Origin: Holacanthus passer
Lineage: Eukaryota; Chordata; Actinopteri; Pomacanthidae
Direction: 5' to 3'
NCBI GenBank assembly: GCA_025331565.1
Contig: JAFREQ010000091.1
Span: 380,001-444,000, forward strand
Length of the DNA: 64,000 nt
In this document: piece after piece, positions 11,023 through 22,749 of the stretch
How positions within the stretch are numbered: position 1 is the stretch's first letter
Layout: the number at the start of each line of letters is the position of its first letter
Program-made: the position numbers and the translations under genes
The notes under the pieces: generated by a model
Told to the model about the DNA's origin: nothing
Databases searched by the model: none
The model's input: only the letters and a program-made list of their open reading frames with translations

Positions 11023-11850
11023 TGTCACAGTTCTGCCAGCCATGTTTCTCAGTCTCAGTCTCAGTTCTTCAGTCTTCGTTTCAGTCTCTGTCTTAGTTTC
11101 AGTCTCTGTCTTAGTTTCAGTCTCTGTCTCAGTTTCAGTCTGTCATGTCTTCGTCCAGTCTCTCTGTCTTTGTTCGTTCTCTGCGCCTTAGTTTAGTTCT
11201 GCCTCTGTTCAGCCTTACTTTTGTCTGTCTCTGTCTGTGTCCAGTCTCTCTGTCTGTGTCCATGTCTGAGTCCTGTTCCTGTCTTGTATTTGTCCTGTGT
11301 CTTAGTTCTCTGTCTCTGTTCTGTCATAGTCTGTTATGCCGTAGTCCTGTCAGCCTCGTTCCTGTCATGTATAAGTTCTGTCTGTTTTAGTTCTATGTTC
11401 TGGTCTCTGTTCTGTCTGCCGTGATTCTGCAATCAGGTATTCAGTGTTTTTCTCCCCCGCCTCTGCCTCACCTCACCTGCCAGCCTCTCCCACCTCATCA
11501 TCTCACCTGTGGACCCAGCTGTCTTCAGTTACCAATCAGGACTCTATATAAGCCACTCCACTGCACTCTCACTTGGCTGGATTGTCTTTCTTCCATGCTC
11601 ACTAGTGTTCATGTCTGACTGTTGGTTTAACCACCTGGATATACTCTCTGTTGCCTGCCTGTTCCTCCTTTGAATTCATGGTCTCTGTCTGCCTGTCCCT
11701 GTGGCTTTGGCAATCCCTGGACATGGCCACTTCTTTGAGTTTGGTCATTAAGTACCTGAAGAAATGAGTTTTTTGAGAATAAAGGACATCACCAACTATC
11801 TCCATTTTTCCGTGTGTTACAATTGGGTCCTACCACACCCCCCTGTTACA
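11023..11850 (+). mobile_element. Solo LTR, family A, copy 2 (complete)
   Basis: It begins TGTCACAG, ends CTGTTACA, and is flanked by perfect 5-bp direct repeats GTTAA at 11018-11022 and 11851-11855. The layout is typical of an LTR: a repetitive U3 with CTGTCTTAGTTTCAGT units, a CCAAT box at 11532-11536, TATATAA at 11545-11551, and AATAAA at 11778-11783 near the R/U5 boundary. No internal domain adjoins either end, so it is a solo LTR. It is nearly identical by eye to copy 1 at 1-580, which suggests recent activity. The parental superfamily cannot be told from an LTR alone; a 5-bp duplication fits gypsy- or copia-like integrases. Confidence 0.9.
11532..11551 (+). promoter_or_regulatory. Core promoter of LTR family A
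   Basis: A CCAAT box is followed nine bases later by TATATAA. The same pair is preserved in copy 1 (CCAAT near 471, TATATAA at 484-490). In the reverse copy the TATA box reads TTATATA at 47213-47219. Conservation across copies supports a Pol II promoter. Confidence 0.6.
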
Positions 11851-12059
11851 GTTAAACATCAGCATGTTAACATTGTCATTGTGAGCATGCTGACCGTAAC
11901 ATTTAACTCAAAGCACTGCTGTGGATAAGCATAGCCTCACACAGCTGCTCACATCACTGTGGTCTTGTTGTGACAAAAAAAGGATACAAATAGAAGCATT
12001 ACGCCCCTACTGTATCTATTACTTTGTTACTCTGTGACACCTTCTTCTCTCCAGCTGCC

Positions 12060-12365
12060 TGAGTCATTCTCAATCACCCTCTTTCTTGTCCCCTCCGCTC
12101 TGTCTTCCTCTTTGGTATGCAGGGCCTCGCACTGATAGCCAACATACCTAATGAGCAATTGGTGCGTTCGGGTGACTGAGTGTAATCACATGATGCCACC
12201 CTCCCGTACACACTCATGCGCTCCAACAGGCAATTATTCAAAGAAAGGACAGTGTAAGGGCCACCAACACGTTGCCCTTCCTCAGCGTAATTAATCGACC
12301 CGCCAGATGATCCTCTTCCTTTGTGCACACTCGCGCATGCACGCGCAAATAAAGCCATATGGACA
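12060..12365. other. Candidate conserved non-coding block
   Basis: Compared with its surroundings this segment is richer in CpG and complex sequence. It contains homeodomain-type words (TAATTAATCGACC, CAATTATTC), TAATGAGC and CGCGCATGCACGCGC. It has no coding frame flanked by splice sites and no repeat signature. I infer a possible enhancer from composition only. Confidence 0.3.
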
Positions 12366-13930
12366 GAGATCTAATTCTCCAAAGGCCCCCATACTTTCTG
12401 GTTTATAATGGATTAGTGCTATCTGTCATGTGTCATAACACTGATTAAGAGGTATGAATCTCAGCTGCTAGAATGCAGGTTTCTTCAATAAGAAGTCCCA
12501 TCCTTCAGCAGGATGGAAGCCCCCACCTGCTTTTACTTTACCATTTTATCTCCCATTTGTTAAAAAAAGGCTTTGTTGTTCTGAGCTGACTGCTCATTAG
12601 CATTTACAAACACCCTCTCCTTTAATCATATCCACAGTAGATTTACTACAAACACTCAGTAGGTAGTGACTCATTAATTTCATGCACCCAATGTAAGGCT
12701 TGCTTTAAGTGGTAGGTAAGGAAGGCAGGTATGAGATATTTAGTTGCAACTTTGTTCCAGGATTTTATTCATCTGGCAATAAACTGTACACATGAGTGAA
12801 ATGAGTTTTTTTTTTCATGAATCTGTAAATCTGTAAATGCAGCACACGCCAGCTGTATCACACAGAGTCACATCATTGGACATCCATCGTGCAAACAGAA
12901 GAAGCAGTCATGGTATGGTTGCCAGAACATGCTGATCCAGGAAGTGAATATGATGAAGTTGCTGCTTTTCTGGAGCACTGACGTGTTGAGTCAGGAAATT
13001 GGACAGTAGCCTACAGTATGCTGACAAATGTGTTTCTGATGCACGTATACAAAATTCACAAATATGCATATGTATTTAAGATATTTTGATGTTGTTGTGT
13101 TTATATGCAAACTGTTGAACCTGCATTTACAAACTACTTTTTTTTCTTAATCTCCCCTGATGTGACTCCATTAATAAAAGCACGTTTTCCAACAGGGAAT
13201 TATCTGTAGCCAATCAGGTGGCTCCTTCCAATCACATAAGCCCAGATTCAAGGGTATCATTTAATGTGATCATGTAGTATTACATCAAGAAGAGTGTTTG
13301 TATATTTGTGTGTGCATCAGAAAAACATTTGTGAATCTTTTTTTCTCATTTTATGCAATGATAAATATTTTAGGTGCATTGGAGAACATTTTTGTTGAGT
13401 CATTTATTTACAAATCCTGAAGTACAATTCTGTATAAATCTGTCTGTGTACATTAATACTGAGACCGATCAGACTCTATAATAACTTGTGTACTGCAGAA
13501 TCATACAAGATGATCAGCATGCCTTGGGACACTGATCTAAGGAAAAGAGCAACTTGGCTACATCAGAAAAAACCCCAACAGAAAAAAACAGCTGAATTTC
13601 ATCACACCTTATTCTACATCAGTCTCTCCCTCCTTTCCAGAGCTCATTTCCCAGTCTCATCCATTATCTTAACCCTTTTCCCCTTGATTCATTTTCTTGC
13701 CTTTCTCCTCTCTTAGTTATTCATTACATAGGTTGGTAGGAATTGGAATGACCAAAACTATATATATTAGAGTGGCTGAAGCGTATAGATTTGTTCACCA
13801 CTAAGTAATGTTCTTCCTTACAAGACTTGGAGCTGCAAGTAAAAAGATCTCCCTGAAACATTTATTTAACATAGAACTTTAATGAGGGGGAAGGGTTGGT
13901 GAGAGGTGGCCACAGTGTTCTTAGTGGGAC
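12366..13930. other. No gene seen
   Basis: AT-rich sequence with short poly-T runs. The open frame at 13486-13716 has no recognisable domain. Confidence 0.45.
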
Positions 13931-13999
13931 TGTGTGTGTGTGTATGTATGTATGTGTGTGTGTGTGTGTGTGTTAGAGAGAGAGAGATAGAGAGAGAGG
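13931..13999. repeat. Compound (GT)n-(GA)n microsatellite
   Basis: GT runs are interrupted by ATGTATGTATG and pass directly into GAGAGAGA with one ATAG interruption. A purine-biased segment follows to about 14280 and gives overlapping spurious frames on both strands. Confidence 0.85.
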
Positions 14000-16900
14000 C
14001 AAAGAAGAAAGTGAGTCTTCCAGCTGCATAGATGAACAATCATGCAAAATTCATGGCCAGGGGAAAATCTGACACTGCTGTCGAGGGACAGGAGGTGAGG
14101 AAGGATGAGAGAGCCACGGAGTGGGACGGGAGGGAGATGAAGAGGAATGGATGGTGGATAATGTGGGTGGATGAAGCTGAGGACGGAGAGGAGTGGGTGA
14201 AGGCGCAGGAGGAGGAGCGGAATGGATAAAAATGCAAAGAGAGTAAAGAGCAGAGAAAGGAGTGGAGGAATTCCCTGAAGTGGCTGTTGCATCTTAGAGG
14301 ACTGATTCTGCTGTTTCCTTACATTGTATAAATGTAACATGATTCATCAATCACATTTGAGATAAAATAACTCCTCGCTGTTCAATTTCTTTCTTTCTCG
14401 GAAGAAGGAAAAACATTATTCACAACATCTTTTACACATCTGTACAAGTGGGAGATATCACAGCTGTCAGAAATTCCTGATATCTCAGACTTGGACTCAT
14501 GAGCTGCTTTTCTTACCTGGCTGCACATATTTACAGTCTGTGCCCTTTGATGTGAACATGGTATGACACTAGTGATGTTCACAACATACATTTATTTAAC
14601 CAAGGGGACAACCACAACCACTAATTATTAGAGAAAGCAATAATTGACTTAGTAGTAGTAGTACTAGTATTAGCTTTAGTTGTGGTGCAATGAAGTCATT
14701 AGGCCGAGCTGCCCTTAGTTCCTTGTATTCTCGGTAGAATCCCTGGATATGCTGTGTTCTGTCCACTCTTAGTGGTCACACAAACGAAGCACCTCAAGCA
14801 CCGACAGAGGAAAACAGGCTAGCAAGAACAGGAACAGGTGATTGTCATGTAGTGCTAACTGGTAATGCAGTTATTTACGGCCATTATGAATCACTGAAGT
14901 GCCAGCGTGCAAGAAAAGGTTGAGGTACACCAAAGAGTAAGCACTGGTTTGATCAGGTTTATACACAGTGTTCAAGCCATTATTGGCACCCACGACAGCA
15001 CTTTCAGCTCTGTGATTTGATTGGATGTTTCTTACTAAAACACTCTTTCGCAGTCACAGTTAACTTCTCTCTACTTTTTTTATGTCCATATGCTTGTATC
15101 GTTTAATTTTTTGTCAAAGTTACAGACATTTGCAATGAAGTTGTTAATCTTTTAGACTAATGATTGAAGCAGGAGAGTTTAACCTGTCAGTCGCCTGGCA
15201 TATTGTATGTGCAATCAATATGGCACATATGTCTGGCTCAATACTGCTTCATCATGGACAGCCTGTGTTCCATGAATTTAGCATTACATTCATACAATAT
15301 TGTCAGAGTCATAATGGACAAAAAAAAGGAGAAAAAAGAATTATTATGACCAAAAATATCATCTTTTTCATTCCATGCATTCGTTCTTTTTAAAACTCCA
15401 GATTACTAAAAATGTAAGGTGACCACCAACACTTTGACTGGAGATTTAGGTGTGCTGTGCTCGCTGTCGCAGAGATGAGGAGCAGGCTACAGCGATCTGG
15501 TAAACTTTTTTTCTAAGTTTTCTAACACAGCGACTATTTTTTTTTTTTTTTTCATTTCCAAACATATTAACACAGCTCTCTCTGGAGTCACTTAAGGCTT
15601 TATACAAGTTGTTTCATATATGTAGTATATGTTTTAGCATTTGTTCACCAATACCTGGAAACAGTCTGATGTGTAAAATCCAATCGGTATTGCTCCACGT
15701 GGGGTTCGAGTCACACCATCTATGTTTTTTAGAGGGGTACATACTGAATAAATAGAGACAGTGCCAGCGTCTTTATCATTGTTAGTGTGGTTGATCTGCG
15801 GTTTATTTGTCAGTAAACTGGGTGAATATGTGTGAACCCAGCAGGTTAACCATTGAGAAAGATCATTTCAAAAATGGAATGGTGCTGGGAGCTTAAATAA
15901 ATAATTATACAGGAACACACAGTGTCATCTGTAAATTTTGGGACACAGATACGTTTGTGTTGTTGTTGATGTTTCTTTCCAGTCCTCCCTTTTCATAAAA
16001 TGTGGTTATATTTGAGCTGTCCCCAAATACACATTTTTCTTTCTTTTCTTCTTTTTTATACAGAAACCTTTGGGCTGTATCTCTTAATTTAATGTCAGTT
16101 ATATTCTATTATTTAATATTAATATTGCATTAGGAAGGTAGCCTGCTAGTCTATTGCAGATACCTATGACCCCTTCCAGAGTCTGCCCCCAAACCTTTGG
16201 GGTAGTCCAGTGGACCCCTGAGACTACCACAGCCACGGCTGAGCCAGTGGTGCCATCTCGTCTCTGGCACTGCTGGGATTATTGAGTGCAAGTTAACCAT
16301 AGCTAGAAGGAGGAGGTAATGAGTCCGGGAGACAATAAATTATTCAAAGATAAATGAATAAATATAGCAATAAATAAAACTGAAAAGAAATTGAGAAAGG
16401 TAAATAAATAAGTAGGTGTATCAGGAAAAATTAAATAAACCTCCAAAATAAAGTTAATAAGTGAGCAGTTGAACAAGTGAGGAAGTGGGTTGATGTAAAG
16501 CACATATATGATACCTAAGGTGTCTGCATGTGCATGTGTACGAGTGTTTGGCAGTGTCCGAGTTGTATGAGGGAAAAAAAAAGAATAATAATCATTCTGC
16601 ATCACATCAGGCAAGTGTAGGTCTGTGGAACAGAGCTTCATTCCACCAGGATGAACACAGAAAGACACCTTTTAGAGGAGAAGCAGCCTGTCTGGCAGGA
16701 CAGCCAGCTCATGGACAGGACAGCTGGTGTGTGGACAGAGCCATTGACTTCACCCGGAAAGGATGGTGGTTGTTATTTTTGGGCATGGTTATATGTTACA
16801 GTGAATGAGTGAGTGAGTATTGCACTGATGTAGAACTGATAAATGTGGCCCAATAATGATTAAACAAGTTGATTGCTGTGGCCTTCAATCATGCCATCGT

Positions 16901-19179
16901 AGTGCGTTTACATATAATAAAACAACTGTGGTACTGAAAGGTTAGGTCTGTTTCTAATTGATTAGAATGTTTTCCTTATAGATTTTCAAGGTGACTAAAG
17001 TTGGCCGTGTATAAGCAGTGGCTCAACTGAGACTGTAGACTGGAATGCTGTGACCCACAGTGGTAGTTTGAGTGTAGCATTAGTGGGAAGAGCCAAGTGG
17101 CATGGTAGTAATCATCTGTGGTATCTTGTGTACAAGTGCCATCATCTATGAATCCCATTTTGCATTTTTTTTTTTGCTGAGTGTGGTTCATGTGTAGGAT
17201 TTTTTTGTGTTCCAGTGGTAGAGGACACTGATAAAATGTTGTTGCACATTAGTTTCCAACAGTTGATATCAGTGGTAACAGCTCAGCCTTTTTTTTGCCA
17301 CTCATGAATCAGAGGAGTCACAGTATTTTTGAGAAGGATTTTTATTGAAAGCTTCAGTATTTGAGTTGATCAATCAGTGGCGGTGGTAGAAGAGTGTTAT
17401 TTGATAGGGTTATATTACCTTCTGGACAGTTCACTTGGGCGTATCTCAGGAAGTTGTTAGCACCAATGTTATACCTTTTTATTAGTGCTTCATGTGGTAT
17501 CAGTGAATTGTCTGAGTTGAAATGTCCCAGGTGTGTGAACACCTGATTTTTTTTTTTTTCATGTGCTAGAGGTTTATTTTTAAATAGGCCATTTCAGATT
17601 CATAATTTTCTAACTTCATGTTTTTATTGGGTAGGTGGTATCAGATGTTTTGCACCAAAAAGCTATATAACACTAAAGCGAATGGAAAAACTGACGAAAA
17701 TCGATGGACATCATTGTATTTATATCTCAGCCAACGTATACAGTACAAACTCCATTAATATTTCAAAATGCTCAGTATTACACACTAGAAGACTTTACGT
17801 AATCTCATTATGATGACATGTATTGTTGGTGATTCGTTATGAGTTCCACAAGTCTATGGAGGCATAGTCTCATTACTTACTAGCTTATTAATGTTATCAT
17901 AATGAAACACTTGCATAAAATAAAACCTCCATTCTGTTCTCAAAATACATGCTGATAGGCAGAAATGCACACAGCAATCATGCATTTTCAGTAGCTGCTT
18001 ATCTGGTTTATTTGCTACTGATTAGCTAGTACTAGCAGTCCTGCCATCATTGTTTCTCTTTTCTCCTATTCGCCAGAGTACTCGCTGGACATAAATTGCT
18101 AATGAAGAATAGTAGTATATTAATGTAATTCATAGATAAGCATATGTTTTTGCATAAGAAAAAACACAACTGTGAATATGAATGGGTTTACTGTTGCTCT
18201 CAGTTGAAAGAATTAAGTAGATTACGATTTGCACTCCCAAGTGGCTGTCCGACAGTACAGCAGAGAGTGTGCTAAAAGCCTCTTGCTCATCTGTTTGTGA
18301 ACTTGAGTAAAGGAAAAATGAGTGTATTTAAGAGCACTCTATGTAGAGTACATGGTTGGTTTACATCCATCCATGTCAGTTTTAGTCCTATTTCCTCTCC
18401 TCTCCCTGCTCCCTTTTTTATGATACAACATCCTCTGTTTGCCCTTCATGGATACTTCATACTTAATACTATATCTTCCACATAGATGATCTGAATAGAT
18501 TTTGGAGCACTGTGCAGATAAATTTACATATTAACAAGAAAAAAAACCTTTTTTTTCTGGACCTCTTCATGCCTTAAGACATGGACCACATGTTAACAGA
18601 CACATTTTCTAATTGATGAATTCATTATCTGATAATCTCATTAGTGGAACTGGCTATGTTTAATATGTCACAGTGATTATGGATATGAGGCAGCTTATGT
18701 GCCCCGTAGTGGGTAAGGTAGAGCTCAAAGATGGGAAGATGTTTTTTCTGATTTTTCAGTTTCAGTGAAGAAAACAAAAAGCATGAACAAAATATTGAAC
18801 TTGAGCAAAACAAACTGCATAATGATAGCAACTGTGTTTTTAACTAAAGCTTCTTTTGCCATCTCTGTGAAGTATAAGTAAAAAACATGAACGAAAGAAA
18901 AAGACAGAAATAGAATCGCCGTCACCTCTTAGGGTTTTTCAAGGACCCAGGTCCTCTTTAGTAAAGCCGTGATGTCATGTGTGCCCATTACAGCCTCACA
19001 GCAGTGGATAGCCACACTGAGCTGCACTGACCGGAGAGAGGGCCGACCACAGCCAACCCTCCCTTTAGCTGTGTTGACTGCTCATGGCTGTTTTCTTTTC
19101 TTGTCAAGATGGTCGATGTGTCCATGATCACAGAGTCATAATCTCTTGCTGTGACTCGTCTGAGAGACACAGGGAGCGC
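14000..19179. other. Long stretch without a recognised gene
   Basis: About 5.2 kb of mostly AT-rich DNA. It includes poly-T runs (about 15538-15552, 17167-17175, 17549-17560) and an AAATAAAT-rich zone at 16340-16440. No element boundary, RNA gene or paired splice signals were found. The word GGGGTTCGAGTCACACC at about 15700 recalls a tRNA T-arm, but no upstream arms match. Confidence 0.45.
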
Positions 19180-19236
19180 CACATACAAACCACTGCTTCC
19201 TGTCTTTCTCCACTTCCATGATGTACGTAGTTAATG
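19180..19236 (+). repeat. Direct repeat, left copy
   Basis: This 57-bp segment, beginning CACATACAAACCACTGC and ending GATGTACGTAGTTAATG, recurs in the same orientation at 26342-26394, with a four-base length difference and few substitutions. Similarity stops sharply on both sides. The two copies bracket about 7.1 kb that contains the L1 element. Confidence 0.75.
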
Positions 19237-19772
19237 AAGAAGCACCAGGGACCAACTTTCACTGTTCCACCTGATAGTACCCACAACATAATTATTTTGC
19301 ATTGCCATATTTACAGTTGTGCATGGAGGAGCACTCTGTGCTGCTATTAATCAATTTCACAGAACACACAAAAGTTGTCAATCTCTGCGAGAGAAGGCAA
19401 TAAAAATCTCACATGCTCGTGTTTATGTGAAGACATTATGAAGAGTTGTTTTATTTACCTAAGTAAGTATTGTAAAAGTATCATGCCAAATTTCATGACC
19501 TGTTCTTTAAAAACTGGAGGTTGGGGACTTCCGGTCGAGCGGCCATGATGAATTGCTCCGATCGGGACCTCCCTGACCCTGGCTATAAAACACTGCCCTT
19601 CAGAAGTTTTAATTGACTAAGAGTTAAGAGTTATATTTTATTAGTTAGGCATTGACGATATGACTGGGTGGAGACGGAAGACCGCCATACATGAGAAAGA
19701 ACAGACTTCCCTAGCAATAGAGAAATCTCTGGACATGACAGGTAACAGCAGCCATTTTGAACTGGGGAATCA

Positions 19773-20609
19773 ATGCTGCAGGAGTTTGATGATATGGCTA
19801 GCCTTCAAGCCATACTCCAGGAATTAAGAGACTTTCATCAGGAAAACAGCGACGCAAACAACAAAATAGATGAGGCTGAAAACAGATTTTCAGAGACGGA
19901 AGAAAGAGTACAGGTGATGGAGGAAGCTGTGTTGGAGGTGTTAAAGCTACCGGAGAAACTGGAGGCCAGACTCACCAATCAAGAGGGCCGGTCACAGGAA
20001 AACACAAGACTTCACGGTTGCAGAAGGGGCCGAGGACAACTCGCCTAATATGGCCACGTTTATAGAGAATTTGCTAAGAGAGAAGCTGGAAATTTCTGCC
20101 TCCACCGAGCTAAAGATTGAAAGGGCGCAATGATCCCTGGGACCAAAACCACCACCGGAGACTCCCCTCCCAGATCCTCTGTGGCCAAATTCACAAGTTT
20201 CAAAACTAAGGAAGAAGTCTTCAAGTTGGCCAGGCAGAAAAAAAAAGGGTTTGTACACCAGGAAAGAAAGGTGATATGAGACCATGAGGAATATACAGAA
20301 GCAAAACGAGTGATAAGGGAACGTAAACTACGTTTCCAGACCATGTTCCCGGGCAGGTTGAAGGTGTTTTACGAGGAGGAGATCTGTGTGTTCAACTCAG
20401 CGGCGGAGGCCACCAAGGACATGGCAAGACGAGGGCTCTCAGTGTCTGTCTACAAGCCGCCTGTGAGCTGGTCAGATAAGATTAAAACTTTGATGTGGCA
20501 AACACTCTGGGCTATGAAAGGAGGAGAAAAAATGGTGGAACCCTCACAACTGGGATACAGAAAGAAACTTTCAGAAGAGTGTAACATTGAAAGACATGTA
20601 CGGCTTTGA
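19773..20609 (+). pseudogene. L1 ORF1 (RNA-binding coiled-coil protein), broken
   Basis: ORF1p normally forms trimers that coat the element's RNA and act as a nucleic-acid chaperone. The first part, 19773-20048, encodes a heptad-rich acidic coiled coil (for example ENRFSETEERVQVMEEAVLE). A frameshift near 19990-20040 then moves the frame, and the continuation resembles the ORF1 RNA-binding region with its recurring ATFIENLLREKL and KAKFTSFK-like words. The C-terminal part at 20310-20609 contains FPGRLKVFYEEE and ends HVRL before a stop. At least two stops or shifts separate the pieces. Family identity is secure from domain order and position just upstream of ORF2. Confidence 0.7.
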
Positions 20610-21375
20610 CTGTTGGACTTTTACTGCACCGAGGTAAAAACCTTTTTTTGTGTGTGACCAAACCCCTAAAAGGGTCAGACATTGATAATAAGGGGCTGTT
20701 GCGAAAGTCAGTAATGTAACAGCATACACTTGTTCCCCCTAGGACTTAATAACGATGCTGCCACCTGAGGTTATGCTGAGGTTTAAATGTGCTAATAGAT
20801 GCATGGACCAAAATGGAGCAACAAGGAAGGGCTCTCCAAAACCAGAACAGTGCAGAGATTATCCCTCCAAGCCATCACGCCATCTCCATCAAAGAGGGGA
20901 AGATATAACATGGTCATTGGAAGATTAGAAGGAGTTCTGGTCACCCTGCTAAATGTTAATGTATCCCCAGGGGCTAAATGGGCTTCCTATAAATATATTT
21001 TTGATCTAATGATATCCAAAGCACAAGGAATAACAATATGTGGGGGTGACTTTAACTTAAGGTTAAAACCAAATTTGAATGCCTCAGGGATTAACCATAA
21101 TCAAGATGCATTGAGCAGGAAAGTAAGAGAGATGTTAAAGGAAATGGCTATTTGCAACATATGGAGGGAACTAAATCTGACTACCAGAGACTATACCTTT
21201 TTCTCTTCTTACTCAAGGTTTGACCTTTTTTTTTTTTATGTACAGTAAGAATATCTGTAGAATAAGGCAGTGTAAAATTGGAATGATGGACTTGGACTTG
21301 TCTGACCATAGCCCTGTTTATATGGACCTGGATATCAAAAGCAAGACACCTTTTCACTTTTTTGTGGAGGCTGAA

Positions 21376-21422
21376 GATAAGATAAGATATTCCTTTATTT
21401 GTCCCTCAGTGGGGAAATTCAC
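21376..21422 (+). mobile_element. 47-bp SINE/LINE-tail insertion in L1 ORF2
   Basis: The sequence GATAAGATAAGATATTCC, then CTTTATTTGTCCCTCAG and GGGGAAATTCAC, interrupts the L1 reading between the WRLN-like and LLYLKDKQ-like segments. It matches the 3' tail of the SINE at 1628-1760 and the reverse-oriented insertion at 22703-22749. Only the extreme 3' end is present, as expected of strong 5' truncation during target-primed reverse transcription. Confidence 0.65.
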
Positions 21423-22702
21423 AACTCTGCTATACTTAAAGGACAAGCAAAGCAAGAATTGCAGAGAGAAATACAAACATATTTGGAAGAAAATAACAGG
21501 GAGGTTTCTTCTATTATACTGTGGACGCATGTAAAGCAGTTATGTGAGGGAAAGTTATAGCAAAATTGACACTTCAAAAGAAACTTTGACAAGAAAAAAA
21601 TGAATAAATTAGAACTGGAGCTGAACAATCTGGAGAGGAAGAATAAAGACAATACTGAGTCAGATACTACCCAGAAAAATCAAAGTTAAGAACAAAATAA
21701 ATGAATACATTCATTAGAAATTCAGAAAAAAATATTTCTGAAACAAAGATATTACAAAATTGGAAGTAAATCAACTAAACTACTGGCCTAGAAATTTAAA
21801 AAGCATCAAACGGAGAGAATAGTATACAAAATAAAAAACCTAGTAACTAAACAAGTAACACATAAATCCCAGGAAATCCAAAAGTGTTTTGAAAACTACT
21901 ACAAAAACCTCTATTCCAAGAAGAAGATTTCTGATGAACAGAATTCCATTCTAATGGCTGGTGAAGGCAATAACGAGACTCAAAACAAATAAATCCCCAG
22001 GTTCAGATGGATTTACCGCTGAATGCTACAAAACCTTTAAAGGATTATTAATACCATTATTACTAAGAACATTTAATTGGGTACTGGAAAATGGTGAAAT
22101 TCCTCCATTTTGGTGAGAGGCAGTAATTGCGTTTCTACCAAAGGAAGGGAAAGATAGACTGGTTTGTTCTAATTTTAGGCCAATTGGCGTATTAAATCAA
22201 GATCACAAACTTCTCACGTCAATTCTAGCTAAGAGATTAGAAAATATTCTCCCAGATATTATCAATTTAGATCAGACACGTTTCATTAGACAGAGGCAAA
22301 CCCAAGACAATATCAGACGTACTCTGCACGTAATCATTCACATAAAACAGAACAATATGGAAGCGGTCATACTAGGATTGGATGCCAAAAAGGCGTTTGA
22401 TTCAGTTGACCGTTCTTTTCCACACAAAGTGTTGTTTGGGTTGAACTTTCATGAAAAATTTGTCAAAACAGAAGAGGTGTTGTATAACAAACCAACAGCA
22501 CAGATAAGGATTAATGGATTACTGTCATGCTCCTTTGAATTAGAACGTGGTTGTTGGCAAGGATGTACCTTATCTCCGCTCCTATTTGTGGTCTTCATAG
22601 AACCATTAAGCCAATGGATAAGACAAAATGAGAAAATCCACGTAATTACAATGGTTCATGGGGAACAAAAAATTGCATTATTTGCAGACGACATTTTGAT
22701 AT

Positions 22703-22749
22703 GTGCAAATTTCCCCACTGAGGGATGAATAAAGGTTTATCTTATCTTA
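22703..22749 (-). mobile_element. 47-bp SINE/LINE-tail insertion at the RT active site
   Basis: In reverse complement it reads TAAGATAAGATAAACC, then TTTATTCATCCCTCAG and TGGGGAAATTTGCAC. It follows the FADDIL box directly and brings in the TGA stop at 22726-22728. Removing 22703-22749 and one of the flanking ATAT copies (22699-22702, 22750-22753) restores the original L1 frame into YLGRPNSS, so the insertion boundaries are well defined with a 4-bp duplication. Confidence 0.7.

Larger units (their letters stand above)
10755..11965 (+). repeat. Dispersed repeat R, copy 2 (split by a solo LTR)
   Basis: The left part (10755-11022) has CAGAGGATGAATC, GGCTTTGGTGATCCC and related words. The right part (11851-11965) has GTCATTGTGAGCATGCTGACC, AGCACTGCTGTG and AGCCTCACA. 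Removing the LTR at 11023-11850 and one GTTAA copy restores a continuous repeat that lines up with copy 3 at 44255-45680. The repeat is therefore older than the LTR insertion. Confidence 0.6.

Noticed and set aside
13921..14340. 139-codon minus-strand frame
   Set aside because: It follows a compound GT/GA microsatellite and purine-rich DNA, and opposite-strand frames overlap it. A low-complexity artefact.
15630..15715. Possible tRNA gene because of GGGGTTCGAGTCACACC
   Set aside because: Only a T-arm-like word is present. No D arm, anticodon stem or acceptor pairing could be drawn upstream.
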